The notes: generated by a model from the sequence alone, not told the origin. Positions 17,553 through 25,362 are shown, counted from the first letter of the stretch. The stretch is 25,794 nt of DNA from Coemansia sp. RSA 922 (GCA_027577415.1 JANBQS010000221.1:1-25794), one strand, 5' to 3'. A program made the numbers and translations.

Positions 17553-18018
17553 ACACTTCTAGTTACACAGCTACAACGCCACACGCTAATGTTTGGTGTA
17601 TATTTTACATTTAATCCTAATATTTTGTTTACCAAAGCTGTTGTCAACATTGGACCGCTTCTCTAGCTTCTCTGTATCAATTGTTACTATTCCATATACA
17701 ATTAAAAAACGAGGCTTTGTCCAAAGGTGATTTGCAAGAGTATGCGACAACTGTGAGCACCTAGAATTCAAGGATTCTGCCCAGCTGCAAGGACAGCGCA
17801 GAATCGCCAGGGCAGGCTTGACCAAAAATAGATTGTTCCCGATGAATGCCCCCCAACAGCTCAGGCATATTCCGACAGACCAAATGCTTCACAGTGTCAC
17901 ACACATCGTTCGCTCACTCTCTTAAATCAAGGCACCAAGCAACATGCCTCCTAGCCTCTCTCATACCTTTCCCCTCTTCCTCACTTTTGTGCTTTCCTTT
18001 ATTCTGTCTTAACGTGTG
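17553..18018. other. Spacer before the GPI-protein gene, with an in-frame uORF
   Basis: The left part is AT-rich 3' flank of the transporter gene, with a weak inverted repeat (ATTCTGC/GCAGAAT) near 17773-17804. The right part (17900-18015) is C/T-rich, like a fungal promoter and leader. An ATG at 17944 opens a 22-codon hydrophobic uORF ending TAA at 18010-18012, six bases before the main ATG at 18019 and in the same frame. A minus-strand open frame over 17586-17825 lacks an ATG start and resembles nothing known, so it was not called. Confidence 0.45.
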
Positions 18019-19194
18019 ATGAAAACGTCCTTTATTGCGGGCTTTGCGACCCTGATGCTCGCTAGTGCCCAGGCCCAGTCAAGCAACAGTGCTACGGGTG
18101 TGGTCTCGCCCACTTCCGGGGGCAGTAATGACAGCAAAGAGCCCCTGCCATCCTCTAGTAACGTACCACCAACCGAGTCCTCTCAGACCCCTACGCATAC
18201 ACCTACACATGCGCCCACACCGACTTCTAGCGCGGCTAGTCCTTCCACTAGTAAGTACATCAACAGCTTTGTGTCTCAGCCCGCCAGCCGACAGCCTCTG
18301 CCAGAGACGAGCAGCGGACCAGGTTAAGTGTTGCTTTGGGCAACCTAATTGTGGAGCTGTGCAGTCACTGACCACCCCTCTTTTCTTTTATGCACTTTGC
18401 TGGCGAGCGCATGTGTAGCTGTTAAACCCTCCTCTAGCACTAGCACTGTGGCGACGGATATAAGCGATTCCTCTGTTAGCACGACAGACAAATCGATATC
18501 CGAGTCGTCTAGGGCAGAGTCTCACCACGAGTCTTCTAAATCCGTATCATCATCTTCAACTGCATCTCACTCTGACCATCATGCATCATCGGCATCGTCA
18601 ATTGCATCCCACTCTGACCACGTATCATCGGCATCGTCAATTGCATCCTCAGCTGCCTCATCCTCCTCGGCGGCGCCTACGCGATCCGTCAAGCCCGATC
18701 CTTCTGTTACGCCACCACAATCTAGAACCACCGAAACAGAGGACGACGATGACGATGATACCCCCACGCATCAGCCGCCTACACATGCGCCGACAACCAG
18801 GCCAAGCAACCCCAGTCGCCCAACACCGACTTGGATCCAGCCAACCGCCAATCCGGACATACCGGCGCCCTCTCCTAGTTCGAGAAGCAGGCAGACTGTA
18901 GTCGCTGTCATAACCGTCGTAGTGGATGGCTCAGTCAGCCTGTCTTCAGAAACGACAGTAATCGACGACGGCAGTGCCGGGTATGGCGAAAACGAAAGTG
19001 ATGGCAGAGTCGAAAGCAACGGCAGGCCATTCACGTCGACTATATTCGAGAACGGCAGTGCTGTCGTCGTCACGGGGAACCTAGACGACCCGCAAAGTGT
19101 AAACTCGGGTGCTATGCGGTCGGTTGCTGGGCCCTCAATGAAAGCCGCGCTAGCGGCATCGGCTGCCGCGCTCGTGCTCGTGGCGCTCTTTTAA
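18019..19194 (+). CDS. GPI-anchored Ser/Thr-rich (mucin-like) cell-surface protein, two exons
   Basis: Two open frames that look like separate genes join across a short intron. Exon 1 starts at ATG 18019 with a signal peptide (MKTSFIAGFATLMLASAQAQ). Exon 2 is 18419-19194. With the consensus donor GTAAGT at 18251 and acceptor TGTAG ending at 18418, the product is 335 residues. With a second in-phase donor at 18323 (GTTAAG) it is 359. The mature chain is Ser/Thr/Pro-rich, with PTHAPT-like motifs in both exons, a Ser/His/Asp repeat, an acidic run (about 18735-18760) and a hydrophobic C-terminus (MKAALAASAAALVLVALF) typical of a GPI signal, with Asn-Ser-Gly just upstream as candidate omega sites. 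The likely role is a heavily O-glycosylated wall or plasma-membrane protein. No enzymatic domain is visible. Confidence 0.8.
18251..18418 (+). other. Predicted intron in the GPI-protein gene
   Basis: Donor GTAAGT at 18251, branch-like CACTGAC at about 18364-18370, a pyrimidine tract and acceptor TGTAG at 18417-18418. Removal (168 bases) joins phase-1 ends and preserves the frame; the next AGs downstream (18437, 18443) do not. The alternative donor at 18323 shortens the intron to 96 bases and is also in phase. Retention leads to a TAA at 18325-18327, giving a short secreted protein with no anchor signal. Confidence 0.7.
18561..18648 (+). repeat. Internal coding repeat, 39-42 base period
   Basis: A 25-base identical stretch occurs at 18585-18609 and 18624-18648 (39-base period), and an 18-base near-identical stretch at 18561-18578 and 18603-18620. 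The repeat encodes copies of a Ala-Ser-Ser-Ala-Ser-Ser-Ile-Ala-Ser-His-Ser-Asp-His type unit in the GPI protein. Such wall-protein repeats often vary in copy number between strains (established for yeast adhesins). Confidence 0.8.
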
Positions 19195-19307
19195 GTCATA
19201 GGCAAAGGCGCCATTTGCAAGTGGAGCACATGTCATATACAAACTTTTTGTGTTATTCGTTTGGCTGCGCATCCAGCTGCGGACAATTTGACTTGAATAC
19301 ATAAAGC

Positions 19308-19325
19308 AAAGTCCTTAGGGACTTT
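19308..19325. repeat. Perfect 7-bp hairpin upstream of the small peptide ORF
   Basis: AAAGTCC (19308-19314), loop TTAG, GGACTTT (19319-19325). It lies 114 bases after the GPI-protein stop and 40 bases before the ATG at 19366. It could be a 3' structure of the GPI transcript, a 5'-leader hairpin of the peptide mRNA or a palindromic protein-binding site. Confidence 0.6.
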
Positions 19326-19365
19326 CAACGGTTAGATAATGCATTAAAAGTAGCTAGTCGTCAAA

Positions 19366-19506
19366 ATGGTTTCACACTTATATCTAGCATTAGTAGCTGC
19401 GCTCGCATGGACATTGGCACTTGCGGCTCCTGAGTCTCCACGCACGTATCCTTATGATCTCCATGTCGAAAAACCACAGCCTCAGCGTCGCGTCGTACTT
19501 GTATAG
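19366..19506 (+). CDS. Putative small secreted peptide (46 residues)
   Basis: ATG at 19366 in a strong context (TCAAAATGG, A at -3 and G at +4), stop TAG at 19504-19506. The first ~20 residues (MVSHLYLALVAALAWTLALA) form a clear signal peptide ending in an Ala-rich cleavage site. The predicted mature part is only about 25 residues, Pro- and Arg-containing, with one dibasic pair (QRR) four residues from the end. No Cys is present, so it is not a disulfide-stabilised effector or antimicrobial peptide type. An AATAAA at 19588-19593, 81 bases past the stop, fits a poly(A) signal on this strand. It is tail-to-tail with EGT1. No family recognised; a chance ORF or a first exon of something longer cannot be excluded. 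Confidence 0.5.
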   Translation: MVSHLYLALVAALAWTLALAAPESPRTYPYDLHVEKPQPQRRVVLV

Positions 19507-19587
19507 TCTGTCAAAGTTCGAAGCGGCATTGGACACAAACGAGCAAAAAAAATCCTTTGAAATAGTTTTAAAATATTGCCAAATTTA

Positions 19588-19593
19588 AATAAA
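19588..19593 (+). terminator. AATAAA poly(A) signal candidate
   Basis: A canonical AATAAA hexamer in an A/T-rich stretch, 81 bases after the stop of the small peptide ORF on the same strand and 36 bases before the EGT1 stop codon on the opposite strand. Confidence 0.4.
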
Positions 19594-19628
19594 AGTAGAA
19601 ATCACTTGTAGCATTGTATCTATCTTTC

Positions 19629-22406
19629 TCAATACTCATCCACGAGACGGAATGTCGCCAGCACATAGGGGTATCCCCGCTGGTACCAGTTCCTGAACGT
19701 CTGGCGATGTGCTATACGACGATGAGTCGCGTATGAACCGCCTTGGACTACGTAGTGAGTGGAGTCTGGGGCATGGTCGGAGATGGGATCGAAGAAATCT
19801 GCAGAGTAGCCTGGATACATGGCCGATGGCTTGAACCCGTCGTAGGGGTAGAACTGGGTCGATGTCCACTCCCATGCGTTGCCGATAAATATGGCACCGT
19901 CGGCTATGACTGGCTGGGGATGCCAGCTGGCTAGATCGACGTTGGCGTCGCTCGGTACAAACATATCATAAGGCTGCTGGAGTATCTCTTGTACAGACCC
20001 TGGGTTCATCTCTTGGTCTAGAAACCCGTCGACACTCTTAGACGCAGCAAACTCTGCTTTGCGGTCACCAGTAGCCAGTGCGCGAGCCAGATGGTAGGTT
20101 CGTGAGGCATGGATCCACTCGGCTTCGGTGGGCAGCCGCTTGCCCGACCATTTGGCATAGGCATTGGCTTGCTTCTGGCTGACGCATACTGGCCACATTG
20201 CAGCCTCCGTAGTAGTAATCGAAGGCATGCCGACCACAGTGCGCACGCCATAGTCACCAGTCAAAGCCGGCTCGTGGTTCAAACTGATCCACGACTGCGG
20301 CACCAGGCCATCGACCGACTCGCTGGAACCTGATAGCGTTTGAAGGAAGGCGAGGTACTCGCCGTTGGTAATGGGCTGTGAGCGGATCGAGAATGGTTTC
20401 AAGGAAATGCGTATCTGCGAGCTCTCATTGTCCCAGCCAAACACATGCCCGGAAGGCAACTCCTGGCCCTGCATCGCAGACTCGTTGTCGCCAGCCAGAC
20501 CAAATACCAGATCAGATCCACCCGCGTATCTGACCCACGACTCGCGAGGCCGTCTACCGCCAAGTGGCGCAAACGAGGCCTCAATGGGCGCCTGAATATC
20601 TTCTGGATTCATTTGCAATACCATGTAGAGGAGCGTTTCGAAATGCAGTGCCTCGTGCTCAAACGCCATCCACACATGTCTCGCAGCATCAGCCTCCGCC
20701 CTTCTTCCGCCCCTCTCATATGCATCGAACCAGTTGGCGAACCTCGCACGCACGCGGTCACGGTACGCCAAGATATCGTCCAGTAGGGGCCATTCCTTGG
20801 GTACTTCCGAGTGACTGTGGCAAATAGAGAGATTCTCAATATTTGGGTCGATACCGCGCTCAAACCACTGCGCATAGCTCTGCGGCTCAGTGAGTGGCGC
20901 CTTTTCGGCCGCCGCCATATGGATGTCGGCGAATGCTGGGACGTGGCCAAGGTAGAAGATAAACGGGTGGCGGAGGTCGATGGGCCGGTCATGGAGGCAG
21001 CGACGTGGGATGATGTGGAGTACGAGCGCGTCCCAGGCCGACCACAGGTGCCGCCATTCAGGTAGCGAGGGAATGGTAGGGTACCGAGACTGAGCACCCA
21101 GATCTAATGGCTGCTGTAGCATCATGCGCACGCGGTGAATGGGTTCGCTCCATTTGCCGAGACTGGACGACTCTATAGCAGGTGGCGGTGACATGGTGGC
21201 TGGTGGTTTGCGGAACAAGTTCAGCATATAGTAGCTGCGCGAATCCTGCCACTGCGCTGCGTGAGTGAGCCCAGTACTGCGAGCCAGCACACTGGCTGAC
21301 CCATCGCCGTACTTGTGCGAAGACTCGATGTAAATGCGCTCGCCGCGCTTGAGCAGCAGATCGCTGTCATTGCCACACAGTTCCTTGACTTGGCCAGCGA
21401 TCTCGCGCGGCCACTTGACTAGCGTGTCCTCGAGGGCCTCCAAATATGCGTTGTGCCGGCCAACCTCTTCGTCGTACTCTCCAGTGTAGCGGAACTTGTC
21501 CACATCAAAGATACAGGCACCGCGCTCGTCGCTGGCTGACAAGCTACCGTTTAGTTCGGCGATGTAGCTCGAGAAGATGTAGTTGGCATGCGACAGGGCG
21601 TTAAGTTCAAACTTTACCGTTATATCTTGCGAGTCGTGGTAGGCGGCCATGATGATCTCGGGCGCCTTTTGCTTGTCCATACCAATGATGACGGCGTCGT
21701 TGACAGCCAGCGCACTGTCTGAGATATCAGTTAAAAACTTGACAGCGCCATCGCAGGAGAAGTTCCCGATAGACGAGCCCAGCCACAGAAGGGTCTTGCG
21801 ACGAGTAGACTTTTTGAAGTGGGTCAGAACCTCGTCATATGTGCCGCACAGGGCGACAAACGACACGTTGACAAATTTGGGCGCCAAGCTATCCATCGAG
21901 TCATGCAAGGGCTGCGGCATAACGTCGATGGCGTAGTACGTAACGCCCGAGCGCCGCTGGTTGAGGGCGTCCAGTAGAATTTGCGTCTTGCGCAAGGAGC
22001 CACAGCCAAGTTCGATGACGTCAGAGTCATCGGGGATCTGGGCTACAATGCCATCGATGTTGGTGCGGAGAACGTCTATTTCGCAGTCAGTCAAGTAATA
22101 CTCGGGAAGGTACGTGATGCGGTCGAATAAATCGAGTCCGGTGTTGTCGTAGAGCAGGAGAGTAGGTAAGGTACGGTACTTGGCGGTACTGCCACCGGGT
22201 AGTTCAGTTAGAGTAGCCAAGCCAGTGATGATCTGCTCGACGATAGGTGGCATGCGCTTCTGGCGGTCGGGCGACGCAGCAGCGCGAAAGTCAATAAACT
22301 GGTACTGGCTTGAAGCATCGACGCTGTCCTGAGAGCTCGCCTTGTAAGCGTCAGGAGATTTTGGCGCAATACGTGTTGTAGTTTCATACTCGATGGAGGC
22401 AAACAT
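19629..22406 (-). CDS. EGT1: Ergothioneine biosynthesis protein 1 (histidine trimethyltransferase / sulfoxide synthase fusion)
   Basis: From the ATG at 22406 this is 925 residues. Fungal Egt1 trimethylates histidine to hercynine, then uses iron and O2 to join cysteine to it, giving hercynylcysteine sulfoxide. The EgtD-like methyltransferase (about 35-400) has the SAM motif ELGCG at 132-136. The EgtB-like part follows: a DinB-type helical region with LGHVPAFAD (first iron His) and H584-X3-H588-X-E590 in FEHEALHFETLLYM, then a formylglycine-enzyme-like domain (about 670-925; LPTEAEWIHAS, GNAWEWTSTQFYP, GGSYATHRR). All expected regions are present and uninterrupted. The open frame continues to an ATG at 22532, but that codon overlaps a GTATGT donor and probably lies inside a 5'-UTR intron. 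Ergothioneine is a thiol antioxidant, which fits the AGGGG-rich upstream region. The Egt2 lyase partner is not in this window. Confidence 0.93.
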   Translation of the reverse strand: MFASIEYETTTRIAPKSPDAYKASSQDSVDASSQYQFIDFRAAASPDRQKRMPPIVEQIITGLATLTELPGGSTAKYRTLPTLLLYDNTGLDLFDRITYLPEYYLTDCEIDVLRTNIDGIVAQIPDDSDVIELGCGSLRKTQILLDALNQRRSGVTYYAIDVMPQPLHDSMDSLAPKFVNVSFVALCGTYDEVLTHFKKSTRRKTLLWLGSSIGNFSCDGAVKFLTDISDSALAVNDAVIIGMDKQKAPEIIMAAYHDSQDITVKFELNALSHANYIFSSYIAELNGSLSASDERGACIFDVDKFRYTGEYDEEVGRHNAYLEALEDTLVKWPREIAGQVKELCGNDSDLLLKRGERIYIESSHKYGDGSASVLARSTGLTHAAQWQDSRSYYMLNLFRKPPATMSPPPAIESSSLGKWSEPIHRVRMMLQQPLDLGAQSRYPTIPSLPEWRHLWSAWDALVLHIIPRRCLHDRPIDLRHPFIFYLGHVPAFADIHMAAAEKAPLTEPQSYAQWFERGIDPNIENLSICHSHSEVPKEWPLLDDILAYRDRVRARFANWFDAYERGGRRAEADAARHVWMAFEHEALHFETLLYMVLQMNPEDIQAPIEASFAPLGGRRPRESWVRYAGGSDLVFGLAGDNESAMQGQELPSGHVFGWDNESSQIRISLKPFSIRSQPITNGEYLAFLQTLSGSSESVDGLVPQSWISLNHEPALTGDYGVRTVVGMPSITTTEAAMWPVCVSQKQANAYAKWSGKRLPTEAEWIHASRTYHLARALATGDRKAEFAASKSVDGFLDQEMNPGSVQEILQQPYDMFVPSDANVDLASWHPQPVIADGAIFIGNAWEWTSTQFYPYDGFKPSAMYPGYSADFFDPISDHAPDSTHYVVQGGSYATHRRIAHRQTFRNWYQRGYPYVLATFRLVDEY

Positions 22407-22418
22407 GGTTAAAAATGG

Positions 22419-22534
22419 CTGCAAGAAATGTGTAATAGCGGTGTAAGATAGGAGTGGCAGTTGTGAAAGCGAAGGCAAGGAGTGAGAGAGGCCGCGGAGA
22501 ACGTCAGGATAAAGCCTTCGCAGTGAGGACATAC
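22419..22534 (-). other. Predicted 5'-UTR intron of EGT1
   Basis: On the minus strand AAG/GTATGT (donor at 22534-22533) runs to TTTCTTGCAG (acceptor at 22420-22419), 116 bases, with CCTGAC as a possible branch site and a pyrimidine-rich tail. Splicing would leave only 12 leader bases (CCATTTTTAACC) before the ATG at 22406. If there is no intron, translation could start at 22532 and add 42 residues rich in Arg, Ser and Leu, which could be read as a mitochondrial presequence. Confidence 0.6.
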
Positions 22535-22538
22535 CTTC

Positions 22539-22604
22539 TCACTTGATAAAAGCACAGCGGGCTAGAACACTGCTGTTCCTATCGGCCTCCCACGATCTAG
22601 ACAT
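22539..22604 (-). promoter_or_regulatory. Upstream ORF in the EGT1 leader (21 codons)
   Basis: ATG at 22604 to TGA at 22541-22539 on the minus strand, ending four bases before the predicted intron donor. If the transcript starts upstream of 22604, ribosomes meet this uORF before EGT1. A different donor (GTGAGA) just before its stop would not join it to EGT1 in frame through the CAG at 22419. Confidence 0.35.
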
Positions 22605-23040
22605 TGTACATATTGCATAATTGCATTTGTCAGTGGCTCTGCCGTTGTGCAGGAAAAAAGGGGTCAGGGGCGAGAAGTATATCCAGGCTTGTCGAGCCGC
22701 GAGCCGCGAGCTGCATGGCAAAAGCGGCGGTGAGGTCATCAGCGGAAAGAAGGAAAAGAAAAAGAGGGCGTGCCCGCCAAAAGGACGAGGGGGGTTTTGG
22801 CCGCATCCCCCGCAATAATGCAAAAGGCAGGCCAAAGGGGAGGAAAGCTGTCTGAAGGGGCTGGACGCAGCCGCCCCCTCTCTTCTTCCTTCTTCCCTCT
22901 TCACGAATACAATCAATTATCCATTATTGCGCATCTAGCCCCTGCTTTTCCCTATTATCCCGAGCATCTAGCCAGAGTTTCTAAGAGAAAAAAAGGGCGC
23001 CTGCCACGAGCTATAACCAGTTAACGTATTTTTTTTCGTC
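22605..23040. promoter_or_regulatory. Shared divergent promoter of EGT1 and the YABBY-like gene
   Basis: Six AGGGG/CCCCT elements lie in 221 bases: 22659-22663, 22666-22670, 22788-22792, 22836-22840, 22856-22860 and, on the other strand, 22875-22879. AGGGG is the stress response element (STRE) core bound by C2H2 zinc fingers of the Msn2/4 type. By simple base-count expectation under one copy would occur by chance in such a stretch. A C/T-rich leader-like block (22875-22905) and a poly-T run (23031-23037) precede the YABBY-like ATG at 23041. No ORF here is convincing. Confidence 0.5.
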
Positions 23041-23691
23041 ATGGGTCCAGTAAAGAAGACGGGAAAAACAGGAAAGGGCGGAAAGGCCACCAGCCCGTAC
23101 AGTGCGTTCTTTCAGCGCGAGCTAAAGAAGATTAAGCTGGAGAACCCCAGTATTGCCCACAAGGACGCGTTCAAGCAGGCCGGCCTTAACTGGAGAACTA
23201 GCCCAGAGAACCCCAAGAACCAGAGCAAGGGGGCTGAGGCTGACGCCAGCACCAGTAAAGTCGCCCCAGTTGAACCTTCAGCGGAGAAGCAAGTAGAGAA
23301 GCCAGTAGAGGTGGCGCCCGCTATGCAGCCCTCCCAGGCCGACTTGGCGCCACCACCACCTGTTGTTGCACCCGCTGCTGCTCCTGCTCCTGAGCACGCG
23401 CCATCGGTCTCCTCGGTCCCAGTCAGCAACGGTCCTGCCTTTTCAATTCCTGCCACCTCCGATGCGCCAAAGCCAAGCGGTGCACCATCCGCGTTTGGAA
23501 AGGGCGGCATTCCAGAGGAAAGTGGCAGCAGTATTGAGGCCCGGGCGGCGTCGCCAGCTAACGTGACAGCTGCTGGTGCTGCTCACCAGCCTCCAACTTC
23601 ATCGAAGCCACCTGCTTCTCGTGTCTTGACTCCGGTCATTCCATCCATGGCTACGCACACCGTTCCAGGCGCTCTGACTGCTGCCAAGTAA
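23041..23691 (+). CDS. YABBY/HMG-box-like small chromatin or transcription protein
   Basis: A 216-residue protein. After a Lys/Gly-rich N-terminus (1-17), residues about 18-52 (SPYSAFFQRELKKIKLENPS and on to DAFKQAGLNW) match the pattern of the YABBY/HMG-box helix pair: Pro-Tyr-x-x-Phe-x-x-x-Glu, a basic Lys-Lys, Asn-Pro, then Ala-Phe and a closing Asn-Trp. This fold binds DNA non-specifically or as part of a transcription factor. The remainder (about 60-216) is Pro/Ala/Ser-rich and disordered-looking, with no other domain. It diverges from EGT1 through the shared upstream region. Whether it is a regulator or a structural chromatin protein cannot be told. Confidence 0.7.
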   Translation: MGPVKKTGKTGKGGKATSPYSAFFQRELKKIKLENPSIAHKDAFKQAGLNWRTSPENPKNQSKGAEADASTSKVAPVEPSAEKQVEKPVEVAPAMQPSQADLAPPPPVVAPAAAPAPEHAPSVSSVPVSNGPAFSIPATSDAPKPSGAPSAFGKGGIPEESGSSIEARAASPANVTAAGAAHQPPTSSKPPASRVLTPVIPSMATHTVPGALTAAK

Positions 23692-23903
23692 CTCTCGCGG
23701 GTCCTCTGACTTCTCTCGAGTGACAGGGGATTATCCCTTGTCGTCGGTTGTTTATTTTTTGAAATATTTTTTATTACTAGGCCAAATTAGTTTGGACATA
23801 TATATCTCTCTCACTATCGCCCTTCGTTATTTAAGATATCTATAACTACATGTTTTAAAGTGACACACTCTGTGGTCTATGCTAAAGAACTATATCGGCG
23901 TAT

Positions 23904-24218
23904 TCATTGTTGTGTCTGGCCCTGGGACTCTTCAAGAGTCTTCTTTGAACCCGCTCTCAGCACGTGAGCAGTTTGCTTGGCGTGTTTCTTGATCGCGCGC
24001 AGCTCGTCGTGAGATGGCGCACCGCCAGTGTAGACCCAGTCGTTCGCGGTGACATCGACGTCACCCATGGGCTTGGCTGACATGGGACGCGAGATCTCCT
24101 CCTTGTCAATCTCGCCTGGGTGGACAAAGTCAGAAGCTTGTGTGTATATAACGCCGCGGCCGCCTGTTTGCTCTTTGCGGATATGAACTGGCGAGTGAAT
24201 TAGCCTGGGCATGTGCAT
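23904..24218 (-). CDS. Small protein of unknown function, paralog of the gene at 25544
   Basis: A 104-residue protein starting at ATG 24218 (context CAAAAATGC, A at -3). I do not recognise the family. It has a basic N-terminus, then a core (about 20-90) with the segments IYTQASDFV, EEISRPMSAKPMG, DVTANDW and PSHDEL, followed by a Lys-rich helix-like stretch ending in QTAHVLRAG and a polar tail. There is no signal peptide and no membrane span. The core aligns across its length with the truncated gene at the right edge, so the coding assignment is supported by internal homology. A TATA-like TATTTAA lies on this strand at 24320-24314, about 96 bases before the ATG. It is tail-to-tail with the YABBY-like gene (212 bases apart). 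Confidence 0.75.
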   Translation of the reverse strand: MHMPRLIHSPVHIRKEQTGGRGVIYTQASDFVHPGEIDKEEISRPMSAKPMGDVDVTANDWVYTGGAPSHDELRAIKKHAKQTAHVLRAGSKKTLEESQGQTQQ

Positions 24219-24513
24219 TTTTGGTTGGGTATTGATAAGACAGCAAACTTTTATAGAAGAAGAATAGAAACAAACTAAAAGAGACGGAGATGCGAGTAAG
24301 GTGCTGGATGTGCTTAAATAGACTCTTTCCCGATAGAAGGCGCCAGTGATGGAAATCTGGTGTCAGTCAACGGTATTCCTCATTCCCGACTTCCTCACTC
24401 CTATGACCAAGCACGGATAACCGCAACCACGCAAACTAGCTCGTAAACATATTGGTGAACTCCGAGAATGTCGGTTGGTCGCGTGGCCGGGGGTTTAAAA
24501 GATAGGTCAGTTC

Positions 24514-24530
24514 GGATAATGGATTTATCC
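24514..24530. promoter_or_regulatory. Palindromic GATA-type element
   Basis: GGATAA (24514-24519) and its reverse complement TTATCC (24525-24530) separated by five bases, in the divergent region between the two small paralogs. It resembles paired sites for GATA zinc-finger factors, which control nitrogen and iron genes in fungi. Binding is not shown. Confidence 0.35.
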
Positions 24531-24599
24531 ATGCCCAACTCTACTCCGATAATTGTGTTAGCTCCTAGTGGCACTTCTTGTCACCCATTGGATATCAAA

Positions 24600-24621
24600 A
24601 CCGCTAGTCTCTATTAGCGGT
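24600..24621. repeat. Inverted repeat ACCGCTA/TAGCGGT
   Basis: Perfect 7-bp arms at 24600-24606 and 24615-24621 around an 8-base centre. As DNA it presents CCG and CGG half-sites in everted orientation, as some Zn2Cys6 factors use. As RNA it would be a small hairpin. Confidence 0.45.
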
Positions 24622-24738
24622 GGTTGTGATTAAATTATCTTTCGCATTTCTCTAGCCGACCAATAGCTTCAAGACTGATAGCAGCAGGAAGGGGCGCGGA
24701 CAAGGAGCCCAAATTAATTTGGTCGTTTTACATGAACC

Positions 24739-24748
24739 CCTTATATGG
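24739..24748. promoter_or_regulatory. CArG box (MADS-factor site)
   Basis: CCTTATATGG is an exact CC(A/T)6GG match, the core bound by SRF/Mcm1-type MADS-box factors. It sits inside the near-symmetrical CCCTTATATGGG, roughly 520 bases from the left gene's ATG and 800 from the right gene's ATG. Confidence 0.4.
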
Positions 24749-25362
24749 GCACAATATTTTTCGGTCCTCATCAGTGGTGGTACAGGATCCTTCTGCTGTA
24801 GAATTCTAAAACGTGCTGTATTACGAGGCTAGATTAGAACACGTGTGCTTCTCTCGTTGTTCTATGCTACTGCTGGAGCATAGGGTGGCACAGGCACTGA
24901 TATGCTTCAGAAAACCTCGACTAGCACAATGGAGATTCGCGCCATGTTTAGACAACACGCAGATATTTGGTGGGAAATGGCGTATTGACGTCTTCCAAAA
25001 GAAGGTTCGACTGCACGCCTCCTTTCTTCACAAATTCAAATATTGCCTGTATGTGTGAGTTGCTTGCTTGCGCTCGTCACGCTGCGTGATAGCCAAGAGA
25101 TAGCAAAAAGCCAGTAACGCACTCATCGATTGGACGCATCTTTCGTGATCACAGACGGCGGCCAAATAGGCGCGCATAGTGGGGACAGGATCGCCCCAAA
25201 AAAGAAAATGGCACTCTTCAGCTGCGATTGATACGGAAGTACGCAAGGCCGCAAAATATTCTGTTCCTAAGCCGAGCACTTTTGGCCGAATTCCGCCTAG
25301 AAGGGGGGCGCTTCTTTTGGCTGCCTGCAGTGCTGTGGCAGCCTCAGTCACGTTCTGGCCTT

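Noticed and set aside
17586..17825. A 79-codon minus-strand frame between the transporter and the GPI protein
   Set aside because: It starts at TTG, is AT-rich and lies in what looks like the 3' flank of the transporter gene.
18349..18420. A separate gene start with a hydrophobic signal-like N-terminus before the second GPI-protein frame
   Set aside because: The start codon would be TTG and the stretch fits intron sequence better (branch-like CTGAC, pyrimidine tract, TAG acceptor).
24991..25020. GGTTCGACTGC resembling a tRNA B box
   Set aside because: No matching A box or cloverleaf stems could be built around it.
24864..25058. A 64-codon plus-strand frame with an ATG
   Set aside because: It has no signal peptide, domain or similarity to neighbours, and its codon use is unlike the nearby genes. 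Kept as a low-probability ORF only.
25028..25351. A 107-codon minus-strand frame in the divergent region
   Set aside because: It starts at GTG with no ATG near the N-terminus, matches nothing known and overlaps the probable promoter of the right-edge gene.
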